This document shows positions 60,569-64,000 of a stretch of 64,000 bases of DNA, one piece after another; the first letter of the stretch is position 1; each line of letters begins with the position of its first letter. This DNA comes from CAWDVK01 sp963805715 (GTDB lineage Bacteria > Actinomycetota > Actinomycetes > Streptosporangiales > Streptosporangiaceae). A program made the position numbers and the translations under genes. The notes under the pieces are model-generated. The model worked only from the letters and a program-made list of their open reading frames with translations. It searched no databases and was not told the DNA's origin. The stretch is taken from the NCBI GenBank assembly GCA_963805715.1, contig CAWDVK010000020.1, positions 62,001-126,000 on the forward strand. The letters are read 5' to 3'.

Positions 60569-61924
60569 ATGAGCACAGGCACCGACGTCGTCATCGTAGG
60601 CGCGGGCCTGGCCGGGCTCACCGCCGCGCGCGAGCTGACGGCAGCCGGGCGCTCGGTGCTGGTGCTGGAGGCCAGGGACCGGGTGGGCGGCCGGGTTGTC
60701 AATCAGGGCATCGGCGACGGCAAGGTCGTCGAGATGGGCGGGCAGTGGGCCGGGCCGACGCAGGACCGGATCCTCGCGCTGGCCCGCGAGCTGGGCATAA
60801 CGACCTTCCCCACCTATGACACGGGCCAGAAAGTGCTGCACTTCGGCGGCAGGCGCGGCACCTACGCCGGAACGATCCCCCGGATCAACCCCCTGGTGCT
60901 GGCCAACGTCGGCCGGGCGCAGGCCCGGCTCGAGTCGCTGGCCAGGCGGGTGCCCGCCGGCGCGCCGTGGACAGCGCCGCGGGCACGGTACTGGGACGGG
61001 CAGACGTTCGAGACCTGGATCCGCCGGAACGCGGCCAGCCGGGGCGCCAGGACACTGCTCGCGCTGGCGACCGAGGCGGTCTTCGCCTGCGAGCCCGGCG
61101 ATGTCTCGCTGCTGCACGTGCTCTTCTACGCGCACTCGGGCGGCGCCTTCCAGAAGCTGATCGACACCACCGGCGGCGCCCAGCAGGACCGGTTCGCCGG
61201 CGGTTCCCAGCTGATCGCGGAACGGCTGGCGGCCAGGCTCGGCGACGGCGCGCTCCGGCTCAGCGCGCCGGTCAGCCGCATCAGCGTGCGCGGCGACAGC
61301 GTGACCGCGCGGACCCCGGCCGGCGAGTTCACCGGCCGGCGCATCATCGTGACCGCGCCGCCGCTGCTGGCCGGGCGGATCGACTACGAGCCGGCGCTGC
61401 CGCACTGGCGCGCGCAGCTCACCCAGCGCTCGCCGATGGGCTCGGTGATTAAGTGCCAGGTGCTCTACGACGAGCCGTTCTGGCGCGCGCAGGGACTGTG
61501 CGGTCAGGCCACCGGGGACGGCGAGGGGTCGCGGGTGGTGTTCGACAACTCGCCGCCGGACGGGTCGCCGGGCATCCTGCTGGCGTTCCTGGAGGGCGAT
61601 GAGGCGCGCAGGCTCGGCCCGGCTAGCGCGCCGGCGCGGCGCCGCGCGGTGCTGGATTCCCTGGTCAGGTACTTCGGGCCGGAGGCCGCCAGCCCGGCCG
61701 GCTACCTGGAGCTGGACTGGCAGCAGGAGCGCTGGAGCGGCGGCTGCTACGGCACCCTGTTCGGGCCCAACGTATGGACCAGGTACGGTCCCGCGCTGCG
61801 CCAGGCCGTCGGCCCGATCCACTGGGCCGGCACGGAGACGGCGACCGCCTGGTGCGGCTACATGGACGGCGCCGTCCGGTCCGGCGAGCGCGCGGCCGCC
61901 GAGGTGCTGGACCGGCTGGGCTGA
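60569..61924 (+). CDS. Flavin-dependent amine oxidase
   Basis: A 451-residue FAD enzyme of the monoamine oxidase family. The N-terminus DVVIVGAGLAGLTAARELTAAGRSVLVLEARDRVGGR is the dinucleotide-binding motif; GGQWAGPTQDRILALARELGI, FAGGSQLIAERLAARLGDG, and the C-terminal IHWAGTETATAWCGYMDGAVRSGERAA (FAD site) complete the signature. It lacks a signal peptide. ATG 60569 (GAGGGA upstream) fits; the frame is also open from ATG 60530. Substrate, amine or otherwise, is not clear from the sequence. Confidence 0.88.
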   Translation: MSTGTDVVIVGAGLAGLTAARELTAAGRSVLVLEARDRVGGRVVNQGIGDGKVVEMGGQWAGPTQDRILALARELGITTFPTYDTGQKVLHFGGRRGTYAGTIPRINPLVLANVGRAQARLESLARRVPAGAPWTAPRARYWDGQTFETWIRRNAASRGARTLLALATEAVFACEPGDVSLLHVLFYAHSGGAFQKLIDTTGGAQQDRFAGGSQLIAERLAARLGDGALRLSAPVSRISVRGDSVTARTPAGEFTGRRIIVTAPPLLAGRIDYEPALPHWRAQLTQRSPMGSVIKCQVLYDEPFWRAQGLCGQATGDGEGSRVVFDNSPPDGSPGILLAFLEGDEARRLGPASAPARRRAVLDSLVRYFGPEAASPAGYLELDWQQERWSGGCYGTLFGPNVWTRYGPALRQAVGPIHWAGTETATAWCGYMDGAVRSGERAAAEVLDRLG

Positions 61925-61972
61925 CCGGCTGAGCTGACCGGCTGAGCTGACGGGCTGAGCTGACGAGCCGGA
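61921..61972. repeat. 13-base tandem repeats at the stop codon of the amine-oxidase gene
   Basis: The unit CTGACCGGCTGAG occurs four times in a row with small changes (last copy CTGACGAGCCGGA). The first copy contains the TGA stop of the gene, so extra copies would add no residues to the protein. Each copy also contains a stop in that frame. Confidence 0.7.
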
Positions 61973-62104
61973 CCCAGCCAGGGATCGCAGCAGCAAGTAT
62001 CACCGCCGCGCATGCCGCCTCTTCATGCTCGAGGGCGAATTCCCGCCCGCGACGAACTGCGCTAGGTGGCCAGCATGGAGAATCTCGGCATCGTGGGCGG
62101 ATGT

Positions 62105-62725
62105 ATGAACGAGCCCATCCCGGTCCGCGTGAGCACGCTCGATCCCATCTCGGAGATCGGAGTGCTGGCGCGGCTGGAGAAACGGCCCGAGGTGGTGATA
62201 GCGGGCCCTGGCGTGCCGCCGGCCGTGATCGTCGCGATCGCCGACAGCACCGATGAGGACGTCCTGCGCTGGCTGAAGTCCGTGCACGCGGATGGACGGC
62301 TGCCGATCGTGCTGATCATCGGCCGGGTCGATCCGAGCACGCTGGCCTGCCTGGTGGATGCCGGGGTCTGCGGAGTGCTGAACCGGGTGGATGCGACGGG
62401 GGCGCGCCTGGCCCAGGCCATCGGCCGGGCTGCGGCCGGGCACGGGGACTTGCCGCCCGAGCTGGTCCGGCACCTCCTGGACCACGTCGGCCAGCTGAGC
62501 CGCAACTACCTTGAGCCTCGCGGCCTGTCATTCGCCGGGCTGACCGGCCGCGAGCGCGAAGTCCTCCAGCTGGTGGCCGACGGGTTATCCACCCGTGAGG
62601 TGGCCAGCCGTCTCGCCTACTCCGAGCGCACCATCAAGAGCGTGCTGCAGGACCTGGCCCTCCGGCTCAACGCGCGCAACCGGACGCAGGCGGTCGCCTG
62701 CGCGGTGCGCAACGGCTGGATCTGA
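62105..62725 (+). CDS. LuxR-family regulator with a receiver-like domain
   Basis: A 206-residue protein with a receiver-like N-terminal domain (residues 1-120). The phospho-acceptor position is unclear: VVIAGPGVPPAV holds no Asp where one is normally found, so it may not be phosphorylated. The C-terminal LuxR HTH is complete (LTGREREVLQLVADGLSTREVASRLAYSERTIKSVLQDLALRLNARNRTQAV). ATG 62105 lies just ahead of the domain; the frame is open from GTG 62066 and ATG 62075. Divergent histidine kinase partners are absent here. Confidence 0.78.
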   Translation: MNEPIPVRVSTLDPISEIGVLARLEKRPEVVIAGPGVPPAVIVAIADSTDEDVLRWLKSVHADGRLPIVLIIGRVDPSTLACLVDAGVCGVLNRVDATGARLAQAIGRAAAGHGDLPPELVRHLLDHVGQLSRNYLEPRGLSFAGLTGREREVLQLVADGLSTREVASRLAYSERTIKSVLQDLALRLNARNRTQAVACAVRNGWI

Positions 62726-62737
62726 AGCCGACCCGGC

Positions 62738-63733
62738 TCAGTCACCGCGGAAGATCAGCAGTCCGCCGGCCGACGGCTGCATCGGACTACTGTCCACGAT
62801 GGCGCCGGCGCTGACGGTCACGGCGCCCTGGCTGGCGACGAGCTGCCGGGGGCCGGGCAGGTCGCCCGGTAGCACCAGGAAGAAGCCGCTGATGCCGCCG
62901 CCGGGGCCCGCGGAGACGGTCAGGGCGCCCAGCAGCGGCGCGCCGCCGGGGCGCTGCCAGGTCAGGCTCACCGGGGCGCCGGGCCGGAAGCCCGTCCCGG
63001 TCACTTCCGTGACCTGGCCGGGCTCGAGCACAGCCGGGTCAATGGACAGCGTGAGCCTGCAGCGCGTTACCCGGAGGGCCGCGCTCGCGCTCAGCGGCGC
63101 GGTCGCGCCGCCGGGGCCGGCCTGCTCGCTGGCCGTGACCTCATGCCGGCCGCAGCCGAGCCCGGCGGCCGTGATCGGCAGGCTGAAGTTCCCGTCCGCG
63201 TTCGGGACGGCCGAGCCAGCGGCCGTCCCGTCCAGCGCAATCGTGACGGGCTGATCCGGGCCGAACTGGCTGCCGGTCACCTGTACCAGTACCGGCTGGC
63301 TAACCTGCGGGAACGCGGCCGGGCTGAGGGTGATCGCCGGGCAGAGCACCTCGAGCGGAGCACTGGCGGTGATCCTTCCCGCAAACTCGGACAGCTCCAC
63401 CTGCTGCGTGCCGCAGGGCGGCGAATCGGTGAAGTCGATGGTGCCGCCTGGTCCCTGGCTGAACTGCTGCGACGCGCCGCCGACCGTGAGCGTGACGGCG
63501 TAGACGGGGACGAAATTCTCCGGTGTCACCTGGAAGGTCGCCGGCAGCTGCTGACTGCCGACCAGGTCGGGACTCACCGTGATGCCCGCCCGCTCGGACG
63601 AGACGGCAAGGCCGGCCGCTCCGGCGTCACGGGCTCCGCCCAGCACCGCCCCGGCGGCGAGCACGAGCGCGGCGGCCACGGTGAACCCGGCCGTTCCGGT
63701 ATGCCGCAGCCCTGGCATTCTCCGCCGCCTCAC
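62738..63733 (-). CDS. Exported protein with IPT-like/Ig-like beta domains
   Basis: A 331-residue protein with a signal peptide (GFTVAAALVLAAGAVLGGARDAGA, cleavage near 39). The mature part is beta-rich, with recurring TGSxFGPDQPVTIALDG / TGTGFRPGAPVSLTWQR motifs, the pattern of immunoglobulin-like (IPT/TIG-like) domains, and cysteine pairs (PPCGTQQ, EVLCPAI, LGCGRHE, VTRCRLT). The start is a GTG at 63733 overlapping the stop of the upstream gene (GTGA). A cell-surface or extracellular scaffold role is inferred. Confidence 0.7.
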   Translation of the reverse strand: MRRRRMPGLRHTGTAGFTVAAALVLAAGAVLGGARDAGAAGLAVSSERAGITVSPDLVGSQQLPATFQVTPENFVPVYAVTLTVGGASQQFSQGPGGTIDFTDSPPCGTQQVELSEFAGRITASAPLEVLCPAITLSPAAFPQVSQPVLVQVTGSQFGPDQPVTIALDGTAAGSAVPNADGNFSLPITAAGLGCGRHEVTASEQAGPGGATAPLSASAALRVTRCRLTLSIDPAVLEPGQVTEVTGTGFRPGAPVSLTWQRPGGAPLLGALTVSAGPGGGISGFFLVLPGDLPGPRQLVASQGAVTVSAGAIVDSSPMQPSAGGLLIFRGD

Positions 63734-64000
63734 GAGACCGCGCTGCTCGTGCCGGTGACCAGGACGGTCGGCGTGCAGGCCTTGCCCCCCTGGTTCTGGC
63801 AGCTGACGGAGAACTGGAAATTCTGCCCGGCCGTGAGCATGATCGCGGTAATGAAGTGCAGGTCATAGTCGCGGAAGTCGGCCAGCTGCTCGGTGAACAG
63901 GACCTGGCCGTCACGGCTGAGCGTGAGCACCCCCTGATCGCCGGCCGGGTTCTGCATGACCAGGTCGGTGAGCGCCAGCGAATGCCCGGCCGGCGCGGTC
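63730..64000 (-). CDS. Partial protein reaching the window end, coupled to the exported protein
   Basis: The frame is open to the last base; 89 residues are visible, from APAGHSLALTDLVMQNPAGDQG to GTSSAVS. It is beta-rich with a cysteine pair (VSCQNQ, KACTPT), similar in style to the C-terminal part of actinobacterial exported beta-sandwich proteins. The 5' end lies outside. Its stop overlaps the GTG of the next gene, so both are translated together. Function unknown. Confidence 0.6.
   Translation of the reverse strand, partial: TAPAGHSLALTDLVMQNPAGDQGVLTLSRDGQVLFTEQLADFRDYDLHFITAIMLTAGQNFQFSVSCQNQGGKACTPTVLVTGTSSAVS

Overview
The window is a very GC-rich actinobacterial chromosome segment with tightly packed, often translationally coupled genes (many ATGA/GTGA start-stop overlaps). 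Actinobacterial markers are the his operon with a PriA-type HisA and RidA, a mycothiol-type maleylpyruvate isomerase-fold protein, GAF-ANTAR regulators, an LLM flavin/F420 oxidoreductase, a DyP-encapsulin pair and the DUF4032 family. A Streptosporangiales-like soil actinomycete is my inference; no rRNA or tRNA gene is present to fix the taxon.

Layout. 1-5.6 kb: end of an unrecognised gene, a LON substrate-binding-domain protein, a relic effector-binding domain, then a reductive pyrimidine (or hydantoin) catabolism operon (ureidopropionase, dihydropyrimidinase, LLM oxidoreductase). 5.6-9.2 kb: a coupled exported-protein cassette: two thioredoxin-fold MauD-like proteins (one without the cysteine pair), MauE, a Tat-exported 18-cysteine protein resembling methylamine dehydrogenase light chain, and a membrane protein split by an in-frame TGA. 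No heavy chain or MauG is present, so this is the best candidate for an undescribed system. 9.3-15.7 kb: PPK2, two GAF-ANTAR regulators, a CAP-domain protein, and a DyP peroxidase with an encapsulin-loading peptide next to its encapsulin. 15.7-21.3 kb: an AcoR/MimR-like regulator and a GroEL-like gene, both cut off at one junction, then an Nramp transporter, a YcaQ-like protein and a maleylpyruvate isomerase-fold protein.

21.8-34.3 kb is the accessory region. An IS4-family transposase is split by a Tn554-like element of two tyrosine recombinases (about 23.78-31.90 kb). The first of those recombinases is itself split by a second Tn554-like element (24.875-29.18 kb) with its own tnpA-orf-tnpB-tnpC order on the opposite strand. 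A lower-GC gene with a CGNR-like zinc motif follows.

34.3-64 kb: a GntR regulator with a palindromic operator, an SDR and a metallophosphoesterase; hisD-hisC-hisB-hisH-priA-ridA-hisF-hisI on the minus strand with a large palindrome between hisB and hisH; an alpha-glucoside import and hydrolysis operon (binding protein, two permeases, MsmK-type ATPase, GH13 enzyme) with a frameshifted LacI regulator; DUF4032; a detached hisG; a PadR-drrAB-like drug exporter operon with an operator inside its promoter; peptide deformylase downstream of a second, frameshifted PadR gene; lysA; a flavin amine oxidase; a LuxR-type regulator; and two coupled exported proteins running off the end.

Several genes carry single-base frameshifts, mostly in G/C runs. 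Some may be sequencing errors rather than true gene decay.
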